A stretch of 64,000 bases of DNA, from contig NZ_FZNN01000016.1 of the NCBI RefSeq assembly GCF_900188035.1, positions 45,044-109,043 of the forward strand, given 5' to 3'. This DNA is from Puniceibacterium sediminis. Lineage in GTDB: Bacteria > Pseudomonadota > Alphaproteobacteria > Rhodobacterales > Rhodobacteraceae. Positions 26,742 through 35,899 of the stretch are shown here, piece after piece; the first letter of the stretch is position 1; each line of letters opens with the position of its first letter. The translations under genes and the position numbers were made by a program. The notes beneath the pieces were generated by a model that saw nothing but the letters and a program-made list of their open reading frames with translations, ran no database searches and was not told where the DNA came from.

Positions 26742-28133
26742 TCACCCAGCGATCAGGCGGGGCAGCCATGTGACGATTCCGGGGAAGGCGAACAGGATGG
26801 CAATTGCCACGACCTGCAGCACCACAAAGGGCAGGATACCGCGGTAGATCGCGCTGGTTGGCAGATCTGCGGGAGCGACGCCACGCAGGTAAAACAACGC
26901 AAATCCGAACGGCGGGGTAAGAAAGGACGTTTGAAGGTTCACACCCACCAGAACACCCAGCCAGACCGGGTCCACATCCATCGCCAGCAGGACCGGGGCG
27001 GTAATCGGGATCACGATAAAGATGATCTCGAACGTATCGAGGATGAACCCGAGGAAGAACATGATGACCATGACCACGGCTACCGCCGCCAGCGTACCGC
27101 CGGGCAGGTTGCTCAGGAATTCGTGGACGAGGTTGTCGCCGCCCATCATCCGGAACACCACGGAAAACACTGACGCCCCCAGCAGGATCACAAACACCAT
27201 GCTGGTGATCGTCGCAGTGGCCACCACGGTTTCGCGCAGGATACCAAAGGACAACCGCCAGCGCAGCGCCGCCAGCAGCATCGCGCCCACGGCACCCACT
27301 GACGCGGCTTCGGTCGGGGTCGCAATGCCACCAAGGATCGAGCCGAGCACGGCCAAGATCAGGCAGAGCGGCGGGAGCAGCGCGGTAAAGACCTCGCGCA
27401 GCAGCTCGCCCTTTTCCTCGGGCGGGACAGGTGTGGCCGGGCAGGAAGCAGGATCGGTCACCGCCTTGAACACCACAAACATCAGGTAGAGCGCTACCAG
27501 CAGCATCCCGGGCAGAAGCGCCCCGGCGAACAGGTCGCCCACGGATACCGGCACGGGTGCGAAATTGCCCTTGGCCATCTGCACCTGGCTGTTGATGCCC
27601 GACAGCATGTCCCCCATGAAGATCAACACCGTGGACGGTGGGATGATCTGGCCCAGTGTTCCGCTGGCGCAGATAACGCCTGTGGCCAGTTTCGGGTCAT
27701 ACCCGGCACGCAGCATCGCGGGCAGTGAAATCAGCCCCATGGTCACCACGGTCGCGCCAACCACCCCGGTCGAGGCGGCGAGCATCGCGCCCACAAGGAT
27801 AACCGACAGACCCAGTCCGCCGCGCAGGTTGCCGAACAGCTTGCTCATCGTCAGCAGCAACTGTTCCGCGATCTGACTGCGTTCCAGCATCACCCCCATG
27901 AAGATGAACAGCGGCACGGCCACCAGCACCTCATTCGTCATGAACCCGATATAACGGCTGGGAAGCGCGCCAAAGTTCGACGGATCGAAGACACCCAAAG
28001 CCATCCCGACAGCGCCGAACATCAGCGACACACCGGCCAGAGTGAAGGCCACCGGAAAGCCGAGCAGCAGGAAACCGATCACGCCAAAGAACATCAGGGC
28101 GGCGAGCGCTTCGCCGATTGTCACCGGATCCAT
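26742..28133 (-). CDS. TRAP transporter large permease (DctM-like)
   Basis: 463-aa membrane protein of the TRAP large-subunit family, with roughly 12 hydrophobic segments. Family signatures seen are LLGFPVAFTLAG near the N-terminus, MGVMLERSQIAEQLL, the GPCS-like SASGTLGQIIPPSTVLIFMGDM (split around residue 165-185) and FLTPPFGFALFYLRGVAP. It should carry out Na+-coupled import of the acid delivered by the binding protein. Its ATG shares one base with the stop of the small subunit. It belongs with the TakP-like SBP across the terminator, the two units being convergent rather than in the common P-Q-M order. Confidence 0.93.
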   Translation of the reverse strand: MDPVTIGEALAALMFFGVIGFLLLGFPVAFTLAGVSLMFGAVGMALGVFDPSNFGALPSRYIGFMTNEVLVAVPLFIFMGVMLERSQIAEQLLLTMSKLFGNLRGGLGLSVILVGAMLAASTGVVGATVVTMGLISLPAMLRAGYDPKLATGVICASGTLGQIIPPSTVLIFMGDMLSGINSQVQMAKGNFAPVPVSVGDLFAGALLPGMLLVALYLMFVVFKAVTDPASCPATPVPPEEKGELLREVFTALLPPLCLILAVLGSILGGIATPTEAASVGAVGAMLLAALRWRLSFGILRETVVATATITSMVFVILLGASVFSVVFRMMGGDNLVHEFLSNLPGGTLAAVAVVMVIMFFLGFILDTFEIIFIVIPITAPVLLAMDVDPVWLGVLVGVNLQTSFLTPPFGFALFYLRGVAPADLPTSAIYRGILPFVVLQVVAIAILFAFPGIVTWLPRLIAG

Positions 28134-28708
28134 CAGATTGCTCCCTGCGGATGATCGGGGCCACTGTCAGGACCGTACTGCATTGATTTTGGCACCAGAT
28201 CGGCATTGCCGGACAGGACCAGGATCGACCGAATGATCATCGCCACACCCTGAAGGGCGATCAGGGCCGCAAAGGCGATGATAAAGGATTTCAGGACATA
28301 GAGCCCGGGCATCCCGCCAACATTCGCCGAAGCCTCGTGATAGCCCCAGGCGCGCTGCACGAAGGGCATGGAATATTGATAGACCACCCAGGTGAAGGGT
28401 AGAAGAAAGAGGAAAACACCACCGAGATCGGTCAGCGCCCGTGTCCGCATCCGGGCCGGGCGGTAAAAGATGTCCACCCGCACATGGTCATCGCGCAACA
28501 GCGCAAAACCCGCGACGGCGGTGAACATCGCCCCGTTCAGCCAGATATAGAGGTCCTGCATCCAGACATAGCTGATCGCGAAAAAGTAGCGCTGCACCAC
28601 GACGGTAAAGCACACCGCGACGATGGCCAGCGACAGCCAGGCGAACGTTTTGCCGATGATAAGGTTTACGGCGCATATCAATGCGGCAATTCCAGCAAGA
28701 AAACGCAC
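28133..28708 (-). CDS. TRAP transporter small permease (DctQ-like)
   Basis: 191-aa four-helix membrane protein of the TRAP small-subunit family. Contains YVWMQDLYIWLNGAMF and DDHVRVDIFY, the usual DctQ signatures around helices 2 and 3. A GTG start at 28708 is preceded by AAGGGGGG. First gene of the dctQ-dctM pair; its promoter must lie in the 476-bp gap above. Confidence 0.9.
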   Translation of the reverse strand: MRFLAGIAALICAVNLIIGKTFAWLSLAIVAVCFTVVVQRYFFAISYVWMQDLYIWLNGAMFTAVAGFALLRDDHVRVDIFYRPARMRTRALTDLGGVFLFLLPFTWVVYQYSMPFVQRAWGYHEASANVGGMPGLYVLKSFIIAFAALIALQGVAMIIRSILVLSGNADLVPKSMQYGPDSGPDHPQGAI

Positions 28709-29184
28709 ATTCCCCCCTTACCCGGATCGGTTCCAGTGTTTGTTTGGCACGTCAATCAAAGTGCGGCGTAAAGAAGTCAAGGCGAAGATGTGATTTCGGG
28801 CAGTTGCGGTCGTTCTAACCTGTCCTGCGGTGTCAGCGGTGAGGCGCATCGGGCCGGAATGATGTATCGATAGGGCCGTCAGCAAGCCAGCACCGCCGCC
28901 TTTTCGGGCGGCTGCAGCATGAACCCCTTCGATCCCGGGAACGCCTCTCCCTGTCATCGCAAATATTACATAAACCAAATTATGCGTTTATCGGCCCGAC
29001 AAAGGGTGCACCAGTGCAGAGTTGCACCAAAACCCCAGACCATCGGCGACCACCTACTGTGGAGTTTTCCGGTGAAAGGCCGGACCATGACAGATGTCAC
29101 TGTCTGGTTCCGCGTCATAGGGATCGCGTCCCGCCTTGGTAAAGGCACCGAGCCCTGCGGGTCTCAACTTTTCCGATACCCTGT
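28709..29184. other. Intergenic region, 476 bp, no gene recognised
   Basis: Lies between dctQ (its promoter side) and the 3' end of emrB. Short open frames here have no family-like sequence. It contains a spaced inverted repeat GGTGCA (29005-29010)/TGCACC (29023-29028) next to an AT-richer stretch at 28965-28990. This could be part of the dctQM control region, but is too short to assign. Confidence 0.35.
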
Positions 29185-30753
29185 TCAGTGTCCCGCGCCC
29201 GCCGGTGCCTTGGCCGCCGGGCGCATGAGCAATGCGCCAAGGGCAAGAGTTGCGAATATCACCGCCAGGATCGTGAAGATGTCGATAAAGGACATCACCG
29301 CCGCCTGCCCGCTGATCCGTGCGGCCATCTGCGCCAGCGCACCACTCGCGCCGTCCAGACCGCGCGCGGTCAGGTTTCGGGCCATGGCGTCAAGCTGGCT
29401 GACTGCCTCGGGGTTGGTCCAGGACACGGATTCGGACAGGCGTTCGTAGTGCAGCGCGCTACGGTCCGTCAGCAGCGTGTTGATCACGGCAAGACCCAGT
29501 GCACCACCAAGGTTCCGTGTCAGGTTATAAAGGCCCGAAGCCCCCTTCATCTTCTCCCGGGGCAAGGTGCCGAGTGCGAGATTGTTGATTGGCACCATGC
29601 ACAGCATCAGCGACATGCCGCGCAGGATCTGTGGCACTAGCAGTTCATTGAAATCCCAGTCGGCGGTCATGCCCGTCAGCATCCAGGTCGAAGTGGCAAA
29701 ACCCATGAAGCCAATCAACAGCATCAGCCGCAGGTCCATCCTGGACGACAGGATCCCGGCAAGCGGCGCGCTGGCGAACATCGCAAGGCCCGAAACGAAC
29801 ATTGTTTGACCGATCATCAGGCTGTCATACCCGCGCACAGAACCGAGGTAGAGCGGATAAAGATAAGTCAGCCCGTAAAGACCGACGCCCATCACAAAGG
29901 AAAACAACGACCCGACGGCAAAGTTGACGTCATTGAAAGACGACAGATCGACGATCGGTTCTTCCCGGGTAAAGGCCCGCCAGAACGTGACGGCCCCGCC
30001 GACGACCATCACCAGCGCCATGATGGCGACTGCGTGATCAGAGAGCCAATCGTTTGACGGTCCTTCCTCAAGCACGAATTCAAGGCCACCCAGAAAGCCG
30101 GCCATGGCCAGAAGGCCCCACCAGTCGAAGCGGTCGAACAGTTTCCAGTTTGGGCGGTCGAAATCGATCAGGCTCCAAGCCCCGACGGCGACAAGGATGC
30201 CCGGGATCACGTTGACAAGGAACAGCCAGTGCCAGGACATCGCGTGGCTCAGGTAGCCACCGACGGTCGGTCCGACGGTGGGCGCGAGGGTCGCAATCAG
30301 CCCGATGATGGGCGAGACGATACTGCGCTTGGACGGCGGGAAAATGGTGAAGGCGGCAGCAAAGACAGACGGGATCATACCGCCGCCAAGGAACCCCTGC
30401 AGGGCACGCCAGACGATCATTTCGCTGATCGATCCGGAAGTGGCGCACATGAAGGACGCCGCGGTAAACCCAGCCGCCGACAGCGTGAACAGCAGCCGCG
30501 TCGACATCATCCGGGCAAGGAAACCCGACAGCGGGATCATGATGACCTCGGCAATCAGGTACGAGGTCTGCACCCAGCTGATTTCGTCCGGCGACGCGCC
30601 CAGCCCCGCCTGAATGTCAGGTAGCGAGGCCGAGACGATCTGGATGTCGAGGATTGCCATGAACATGCCCAATACCATGACCATGAAGGCGGCGATGCGG
30701 CGCGGCGTCAGTTCTGTGTCGTCGGTCAAAGTGGGGGCGGCTGTACTGGCCAC
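29185..30753 (-). CDS. emrB: DHA2-family multidrug MFS transporter (EmrB/QacA)
   Basis: 522-aa, 14-helix drug:H+ antiporter. Motifs: LDIQIVSASLPDIQAGLG (motif D1, about 40-57), WVQTSYLIAEVI, WRALQGFLGGGMIPSVFA (motif B/C region) and GPTVGGYLSHAMSWHWLFLVNVIPG split near residues 155-180. It works with the adaptor protein encoded just upstream to push toxic organic compounds through an outer-membrane channel that is not in this window. The start is a GTG 5 nt after the emrA stop, with GGAG overlapping that stop. The pair should be repressed by the divergent TetR regulator. Confidence 0.93.
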   Translation of the reverse strand: MASTAAPTLTDDTELTPRRIAAFMVMVLGMFMAILDIQIVSASLPDIQAGLGASPDEISWVQTSYLIAEVIMIPLSGFLARMMSTRLLFTLSAAGFTAASFMCATSGSISEMIVWRALQGFLGGGMIPSVFAAAFTIFPPSKRSIVSPIIGLIATLAPTVGPTVGGYLSHAMSWHWLFLVNVIPGILVAVGAWSLIDFDRPNWKLFDRFDWWGLLAMAGFLGGLEFVLEEGPSNDWLSDHAVAIMALVMVVGGAVTFWRAFTREEPIVDLSSFNDVNFAVGSLFSFVMGVGLYGLTYLYPLYLGSVRGYDSLMIGQTMFVSGLAMFASAPLAGILSSRMDLRLMLLIGFMGFATSTWMLTGMTADWDFNELLVPQILRGMSLMLCMVPINNLALGTLPREKMKGASGLYNLTRNLGGALGLAVINTLLTDRSALHYERLSESVSWTNPEAVSQLDAMARNLTARGLDGASGALAQMAARISGQAAVMSFIDIFTILAVIFATLALGALLMRPAAKAPAGAGH

Positions 30754-30758
30754 GGATC

Positions 30759-31901
30759 CTACTCCGACAGGGCCGCAACCGTCGCGGTGCCGGGGGTCGG
30801 CGTCGTGCGGGTGTCGATGGAAATCTCGGTGGACAGCCCGGCGCGCAGCTGGCCGGTGGCCAGAGCGGCCTCTGGCAGCGAGATGCGGATGGGGATGCGC
30901 TGGATGATCTTGGTAAAGTTGCCGGTGGCGTTGTCGGCGGGCAATAGCGAAAAGACGGCCCCCGTCGCAGGCGCGACCGAGTCGACGCGCCCTTCGAATG
31001 TCTGCCCCGGCAGGGCGTCAAAACTCATTTCGACCAAAGCGCCGGGACCGACGCCCGCCATCTGCGTTTCCTTGAGGTTCGCTTCGACGAAAAGGCTCCC
31101 ATCGGGGATCAGCGCAGCCAGCCGCGCACCCGGCGCGACCATGTCGCCAACCTCGAGCGTCATGTTGGCCACAATGCCATCGGCGGGCGCGCGCAGGACC
31201 GTCAGATCCAGATCGCGGCGCGCCTGATCGACGGCAATCCCAAGCTCACGGCGCTGGCCTTCGGATTCGGCCCGCTCGGCCTGCAGCACGGCAACCTGCG
31301 CTTCGGCGCTGGCAATTGCGGCCTCGGCACTGGCCAGGCCTGCGCGAGCCACATCAAGATCTTCGGTTGCGGTATCGAGCGCCGCCTGGCTTGTCACCTT
31401 GTTCGAGGCCAATTTTTCAGTGCGGTCGGCATTGGTTCTGGCAGTTCTCAGCTGCGCATCCGCCGTGTCCCGTGCGGCTTCGGCCTGTGCCACCCCGGCG
31501 CGGGCAGCGGCTATCTGGGCATCGATCCGGGCCAGAGTGTCGCCCGCCGTGGCGAACCGGCTTTGCGATGTGGCCAGCGCGTTGCGATAGTCGCCGTCGT
31601 CCAGTCGGACAAGGATATCACCTGCGGAAACGTGGTCGTTCGATCCGACGCTTACCGTGGCGACATAGCCCTGCACCCGGCTGCTTACCAGCGTCACATC
31701 GGCCGCGACATAGGCGTCGTCCGTGGTTTCCATGAAACGTCCGGCGGTCCAGTATTGCGTGCCCTGCCAGCCGCCCACGCCCAGAGCGATCAGTCCGACA
31801 AGCCCAAAGATCACCTTCTTGCGGCTTCCCTTGCGGGGCGCTTCGGCGGTGGGATCGTCCAGTTTGGTGGAGTCAGGTGTCAGTCGTTCGTGTCTGGACA
31901 T
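30759..31901 (-). CDS. emrA: HlyD/EmrA-family membrane fusion protein
   Basis: 380-aa periplasmic adaptor with one N-terminal membrane helix (VIFGLVGLIALGVGG, residues about 30-45). Next is a lipoyl-type barrel half (TDDAYVAADVTLVSSRVQGYV), then a long alanine-rich coiled-coil hairpin (about 110-220), the second barrel half (LRAPADGIVANMTLEVGDMV) and beta-barrel domains. It links EmrB to an outer-membrane factor. The start is ATG 31901, with AGGAG 9 nt upstream; a TTG at 31919 in the same frame is less likely. Two palindromes lie directly upstream. Confidence 0.92.
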   Translation of the reverse strand: MSRHERLTPDSTKLDDPTAEAPRKGSRKKVIFGLVGLIALGVGGWQGTQYWTAGRFMETTDDAYVAADVTLVSSRVQGYVATVSVGSNDHVSAGDILVRLDDGDYRNALATSQSRFATAGDTLARIDAQIAAARAGVAQAEAARDTADAQLRTARTNADRTEKLASNKVTSQAALDTATEDLDVARAGLASAEAAIASAEAQVAVLQAERAESEGQRRELGIAVDQARRDLDLTVLRAPADGIVANMTLEVGDMVAPGARLAALIPDGSLFVEANLKETQMAGVGPGALVEMSFDALPGQTFEGRVDSVAPATGAVFSLLPADNATGNFTKIIQRIPIRISLPEAALATGQLRAGLSTEISIDTRTTPTPGTATVAALSE

Positions 31902-31921
31902 GGTCCCGCTCTCCTGCAATT

Positions 31922-32000
31922 GATCGAACCGATCGGTTCGATCCGCATTTAGGCCAACTCACGCCTCCAATCAAGCCTTTATCGAACCGATCAGTTCGAT
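31922..32000. promoter_or_regulatory. Two tandem operator palindromes between emrA and tetR
   Basis: A perfect 22-bp palindrome at 31922-31943 with core TCGAACCGATCGGTTCGA, and a nearly identical 20-bp copy at 31981-32000 with core TCGAACCGATCAGTTCGA. Their centres are 58 bp apart, in the 165-bp divergent gap. Two matched copies at a divergent efflux/TetR junction are the expected layout for autoregulated repression of both genes. Confidence 0.8.
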
Positions 32001-32066
32001 TAAAAGGCTTGCAGTTAATTTGATCCACTGTGACGGGTCATGATGATCGGTAAGGACGCGTGTTGA

Positions 32067-32714
32067 ATGGATGACTCAAAGTGCAGTGCCCGGCACGCCG
32101 CCGGTGCTGATCCGGCAAAACGGGGCCAGATTCTTGCCGGGGCAAAGCGCGTTTTCATGGAGCGTGGCTTTGACGCCGCCGGGGTAAATGACATCTGCCG
32201 TGCTGCAGGTGTCTCCAAGAGCACGCTGTACATCTATTTCGACGGCAAGGAGGATCTGTTCGAGTCGATGGTCGAGGAGGAGCGCGCCAAGCGTTTCGAA
32301 AACGTGACCAGCATACTGTCGAGCGATGATCCAACGGTCGAGGTGCTGCATCGCTATGGCTGTGCGGTGGTGTCCATCGTTTGTTCGGACGAAGTGGTCA
32401 AGGCACAGCGCATCATCATCGGAATCGCCGAAAGGATGCCGGCGCTTGGCGCGCGCTTTTTCACCGGCGGCGCGATGCGGTCACAGACCGCTCTGGCCAC
32501 CTATCTCCGCAGTGCCGTGGCATCCGGTCAGCTTGCCATACCGGACGTTCCCCGCGCCGCCGCCCAGTTCCTTGAGCTGTCGACCGCCACCCTGTGGAAG
32601 CCGCGGCTATTCGGTCAAAGGACCGTAGCGCCCGCGCCCCACGAGATCGAGGCCGCCGTCACCAGTGCGGTCACCTTGTTCATGGCGGCCTATAAGGTCG
32701 CCAAATCTGCCTAA
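32067..32714 (+). CDS. TetR/AcrR-family transcriptional repressor
   Basis: 215-aa TetR-type regulator. The N-terminal HTH is clear: ILAGAKRVFMERGFDAAG, DICRAAGVSKSTLYIYFDGKEDLF (about residues 21-66). The C-terminal ligand domain is helical and resembles the AcrR/TetR_C_7 group (RFFTGGAMRSQTALATYL). It is divergent from emrAB and most likely represses it until a toxic compound binds. Its last 4 nt overlap the convergent Hsp70-like gene. Confidence 0.9.
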   Translation: MDDSKCSARHAAGADPAKRGQILAGAKRVFMERGFDAAGVNDICRAAGVSKSTLYIYFDGKEDLFESMVEEERAKRFENVTSILSSDDPTVEVLHRYGCAVVSIVCSDEVVKAQRIIIGIAERMPALGARFFTGGAMRSQTALATYLRSAVASGQLAIPDVPRAAAQFLELSTATLWKPRLFGQRTVAPAPHEIEAAVTSAVTLFMAAYKVAKSA

Positions 32715-33961
32715 AGACGCTCGGCCGCGCGGGCCAGCCCGTCCGTGACCGCCGTGAACACCTCTGAAAAACTGTGCCGGGCATCGGGAAACACATCCCG
32801 CATCGTGTCCGAAACCACCGACATCAGACTGGAACCGCCAACGTAGATCACCCGATCAATCCGGCCCGCGTCAAGTCCTGCAAGCGCCAGCGTGTCCCGC
32901 GCACCTTCGTGCAACGCTGCCGCATGCGGGGCAAGGACGGCAGCCAGAGTTTCGGGTGGCAGCGGGGCAAACAGCCCCCGCTCGAGTGGATCAAGCAGGA
33001 TGCGGGACGATGCATCGCCATCGTTTGCGGCGATCTTGCCGCGTTCGACCGCAAAGGCCATTTCATGACCAAGCTCGTGCTCAAGCACACTGGCCAGCCG
33101 AGTGAATTTTTTCGGCTCGTCCGCCACTTTCAGCATGTCCGCGACCATGCGGCGGTTCTGCGGAGTGTAGAGAAACGGAATCTTTTCCCAGGTGGCGAGG
33201 TCATTGAATATGCCGTTCGGCGCAGGCAGCGACCCGTCGCCCATCACATTGCGCAACTGGGTTCCGCGCCCCAGAAGCGGCATCACTTCGTTGAAACTGA
33301 TCGTGCGGTCGAAATCCGTGCCGCCGATGCGCACGCCGTGGGTGGCCAGGATCGTCACACCGTCCCCGTCCGAGCGAAACAGTGAAAAGTCGGACGTACC
33401 ACCGCCGATGTCGACGATCAGTCCGATCTCGCCCGACTGTTCAAGCGCGCCGCTGGCGATGGCGGCGGCCTCGGGTTCGGGCATGAAGGCGACTTCCTTG
33501 AAACCCGCCGCCAGATAGCAGGCGCGCAGGTCCGCCTCGGCCTGATCCTCGCGCGGATCGTTCATGCCGTGAAACACCACCGGACGCCCTGACAGGGCGC
33601 GCTCAAAGCTAAGGCCCGTCTCGGCCTCGGCGCGGATCCTGATTTCGCGCAGGAAGCGGGCGATGATGTCGACGAAAGTCACCCGTTCGTTCAGGATCTG
33701 GCGCTTTTCATGCATCAAACTTGTGCCAAGCACCCGTTTGAGTGCCCGCATGAACCGTCCTTCGATTCCGGCCAGCAGCGCCTGATTGGCCGGTTCGCCG
33801 ATCAGCGTCCGCCGCGTATCGAAATCAAAGAAGAACGTGGTCGGCAGGGTAGTCTGGCCCGGCGCCATCCGGATCAGATGCGGCTTGCCGTCCCGCATGT
33901 ATCCTGCGGCAGAGTTGGAAGTACCAAAATCTATGCCCAACGCGTGGCTTTGTCGTCCCAT
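32711..33961 (-). CDS. Hsp70-family protein, YegD-like
   Basis: 416-aa actin-like ATPase domain protein. Phosphate-1 motif LGIDFGTSNSAAGY at residues 8-21, phosphate-2 GLIVDIGGGTSDFSLF (about 178-193), adenosine motif VIYVGGSSLMS (about 377-387). It is much shorter than DnaK (about 640) and ends just after the nucleotide domain, so there is no classical peptide-binding domain or lid; E. coli YegD is built the same way. Function of this group is not established; it may be a regulatory or client-specific chaperone. It stands alone here without a DnaJ or GrpE partner. Confidence 0.9.
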   Translation of the reverse strand: MGRQSHALGIDFGTSNSAAGYMRDGKPHLIRMAPGQTTLPTTFFFDFDTRRTLIGEPANQALLAGIEGRFMRALKRVLGTSLMHEKRQILNERVTFVDIIARFLREIRIRAEAETGLSFERALSGRPVVFHGMNDPREDQAEADLRACYLAAGFKEVAFMPEPEAAAIASGALEQSGEIGLIVDIGGGTSDFSLFRSDGDGVTILATHGVRIGGTDFDRTISFNEVMPLLGRGTQLRNVMGDGSLPAPNGIFNDLATWEKIPFLYTPQNRRMVADMLKVADEPKKFTRLASVLEHELGHEMAFAVERGKIAANDGDASSRILLDPLERGLFAPLPPETLAAVLAPHAAALHEGARDTLALAGLDAGRIDRVIYVGGSSLMSVVSDTMRDVFPDARHSFSEVFTAVTDGLARAAERL

Positions 33962-34295
33962 GCCCGAAGTCTTTCTACGCCAGATCGAAAGGCGCGGATT
34001 TATGGGTACCGAGGGGCATCGTCAAGCGATGATGACGACAGATCCCCGAGATCCGAGCGCCACTTTGTTTCGGCACTTCGGAGGATGCCATGATTTGACT
34101 CCGCCAAAGCAGCCAGCGGTGCATCCCATGGCGCGATGAATTCGAAGGGAAGGAGAATTTCGGCAATCACATCTTCAGCTCACGTCTGCAGGATCACCAC
34201 ACTCGACCGGGCAGCATATTGGGTTCGCCGCCGAACATGGCCCCGCGGAACACCGCCGTTTTCCGATTACCGAGCGCCAGAACGCCCCGGGCGTG
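33962..34295. other. Intergenic region, 334 bp, nothing recognised
   Basis: Lies between the Hsp70-like gene (promoter side) and the 3' end of the amino-acid ABC ATPase gene. Short frames on both strands (for example minus 33975-34166) have no recognisable family. It must hold the hsp70-like promoter; no clear terminator hairpin was seen. Confidence 0.35.
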
Positions 34296-35030
34296 TCACG
34301 CGATCTGTCCGAGGAAATTTTTCAGACGTTCGTTGGTGGGGTTGTTGAAAAAGGCCTCTGGTGCGTTCTCTTCAACGATCACGCCATTGTCCATGAAGAT
34401 AACCCGGTCGGCGACCGCACGGGCGAAATCCATCTCATGCGTGACGCAGAGCATGGTCATGCCCTCCCGCGCAAGATCGATCATCGTATCCAGAACTTCC
34501 TTGACCATTTCAGGGTCCAACGCTGATGTCGGCTCGTCGAAAAGCATTATGCGAGGCTTCATGCACAGGGCCCGTGCTATCGCGACGCGCTGTTGCTGAC
34601 CGCCAGACAGCTGGGCCGGGTATTTGTCGGCCTGTTCGGGGATCCGGACGCGTTCCAGATATTGCCGTGCGGTGGCTTCGGCCTCGGTTCGGGAAATCTT
34701 GCGGCTTTTCATCGGGGCAAGGACGCAGTTTTCCAGCACGGTCATGTGCGGGAACAGATTGAACGACTGGAAAACCATGCCGACGTCGCGACGGACCTTG
34801 GCCACGTTGTCGCCGCCAGCCGTCAATTCGATCCCGTCCACGGTGATCGTACCGGATTCTATCGCCTCAAGCTGGTTGATGGTGCGGATCAGCGTCGATT
34901 TTCCGGACCCGGATGGGCCGCAGATGACGATCCGTTCGCCGCGTTCGACCGTGAGGTCGATGTCTTTCAGCGCGTGGAAGGCCCCGTAATACTTGTTCAC
35001 GGCACGCATGAGGATGGCTTGTTCGGTCAT
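34296..35030 (-). CDS. Polar amino-acid ABC transporter ATP-binding protein (GlnQ-like)
   Basis: 244-aa ATPase of the polar amino-acid uptake family. Walker [19 protein letters not shown] at about residue 37, the family-typical [20 protein letters not shown], signature [15 protein letters not shown], Walker [17 protein letters not shown] and the His switch THEM. It energises the two permeases encoded upstream in the operon. Start at ATG 35030 ([11 protein letters not shown]); an in-frame extension to 35126 runs back into the binding-protein gene. Last gene of the four-gene operon. Confidence 0.94.
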   Translation of the reverse strand: MTEQAILMRAVNKYYGAFHALKDIDLTVERGERIVICGPSGSGKSTLIRTINQLEAIESGTITVDGIELTAGGDNVAKVRRDVGMVFQSFNLFPHMTVLENCVLAPMKSRKISRTEAEATARQYLERVRIPEQADKYPAQLSGGQQQRVAIARALCMKPRIMLFDEPTSALDPEMVKEVLDTMIDLAREGMTMLCVTHEMDFARAVADRVIFMDNGVIVEENAPEAFFNNPTNERLKNFLGQIA

Positions 35031-35048
35031 GATCGGTTCCCTGAAAGG

Positions 35049-35072
35049 CGCCCGGTCTGTATCGACCGGGCG
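35049..35072 (-). promoter_or_regulatory. Intra-operon stem-loop after binding-protein gene
   Basis: CGCCCGGTC (35049-35057) and GACCGGGCG (35064-35072) form a perfect 9-bp stem with a 6-nt loop in the 50-nt gap between the SBP stop and the ATPase start. There is no T-run, so partial attenuation or 3'-end protection of the upstream message is more likely than full termination. Confidence 0.55.
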
Positions 35073-35080
35073 GCTAAACA

Positions 35081-35878
35081 TCACTGGGCGGTTTTCACGA
35101 AGTCTGGCAGAGGCTCTCCGAGCCATTTCTCGTGGATCTTGTCCAGTGCCCCGTCCGATTTGGCCTGCTCGACAAAGCCGTTGATCTTGACCAGCAGCGC
35201 GTCAGAGCCCGGTGCGACCGCGATCCCCTGCACCTGACTGGAAAGGTCGAACTTTTTGTCAAAGCGGTCGCCCATTGCCGCAGCAATCTGCGACATGACG
35301 ACGTTTGAGGCCCCGATCAGTTTGACCTGACCCGACAGCAGCGCCTGAACGGCGGTCGCGTCATCGTCAAAGCGCCGGATATCGGTGCCTTCGGGCGCAA
35401 CGGCAGTAACGCCACTGTCCTGCGTAGAGGCGCGCGCGACAGAAATCGACTGCCCCGACAGACCGGCCTTGTCTGTTACTTCAAGTCCATTGTCGCCATA
35501 GACGGCGATGCTGATCCCCGCATAGGGCCGCGAGAAATCGACCTTCTGCGCGCGCTCTTCGGTGATACCGAGCGATGCAACCAGAACATCGACCTGACCC
35601 GACAGCAGATAGGGGATGCGGTTCGGTCCGGTTACGGGCACGATCTGGGCAGTGACACCCATATAGTCTGCCAGGGCCTTGGCGACGTCGGCATCATATC
35701 CATCGGGATTGCCCGACATATCCTGAATGCCGAAGGGCGGGAAATCGACCAGCATGCCGATTTTGACGGTGCCCGCGGCTTCGATTTCGGCCAGATCGGC
35801 GGCCATTGAAGGGGCGGCAAGGCCTGCGACCAGCGCGCTGGCGGCAAGGGTGGTGAACAAACGGCGGTTCAGTTTCAT
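35081..35878 (-). CDS. Polar amino-acid ABC transporter substrate-binding protein
   Basis: 265-aa periplasmic binding protein, SBP_bac_3 family. The signal peptide covers residues 1-26 ([12 protein letters not shown]). The mature part starts with [13 protein letters not shown] and [17 protein letters not shown], followed by [31 protein letters not shown] in separate strands, the usual ligand-cleft segments. The Arg/Asp clamp for the alpha-amino and carboxyl groups is expected but the exact ligand is not readable. GGAGGAGG precedes the ATG. Confidence 0.93.
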   Translation of the reverse strand: MKLNRRLFTTLAASALVAGLAAPSMAADLAEIEAAGTVKIGMLVDFPPFGIQDMSGNPDGYDADVAKALADYMGVTAQIVPVTGPNRIPYLLSGQVDVLVASLGITEERAQKVDFSRPYAGISIAVYGDNGLEVTDKAGLSGQSISVARASTQDSGVTAVAPEGTDIRRFDDDATAVQALLSGQVKLIGASNVVMSQIAAAMGDRFDKKFDLSSQVQGIAVAPGSDALLVKINGFVEQAKSDGALDKIHEKWLGEPLPDFVKTAQ

Positions 35879-35899
35879 GGTTTCCTCCTCCTTGAGGTC

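Noticed and set aside
28718..28978. 86-codon minus-strand open frame between dctQ and emrB
   Set aside because: No family resemblance and no convincing ribosome site; composition looks non-coding.
33975..34348. Short open frames on both strands upstream of the Hsp70-like gene
   Set aside because: Mutually overlapping, lacking recognisable motifs; treated as intergenic.
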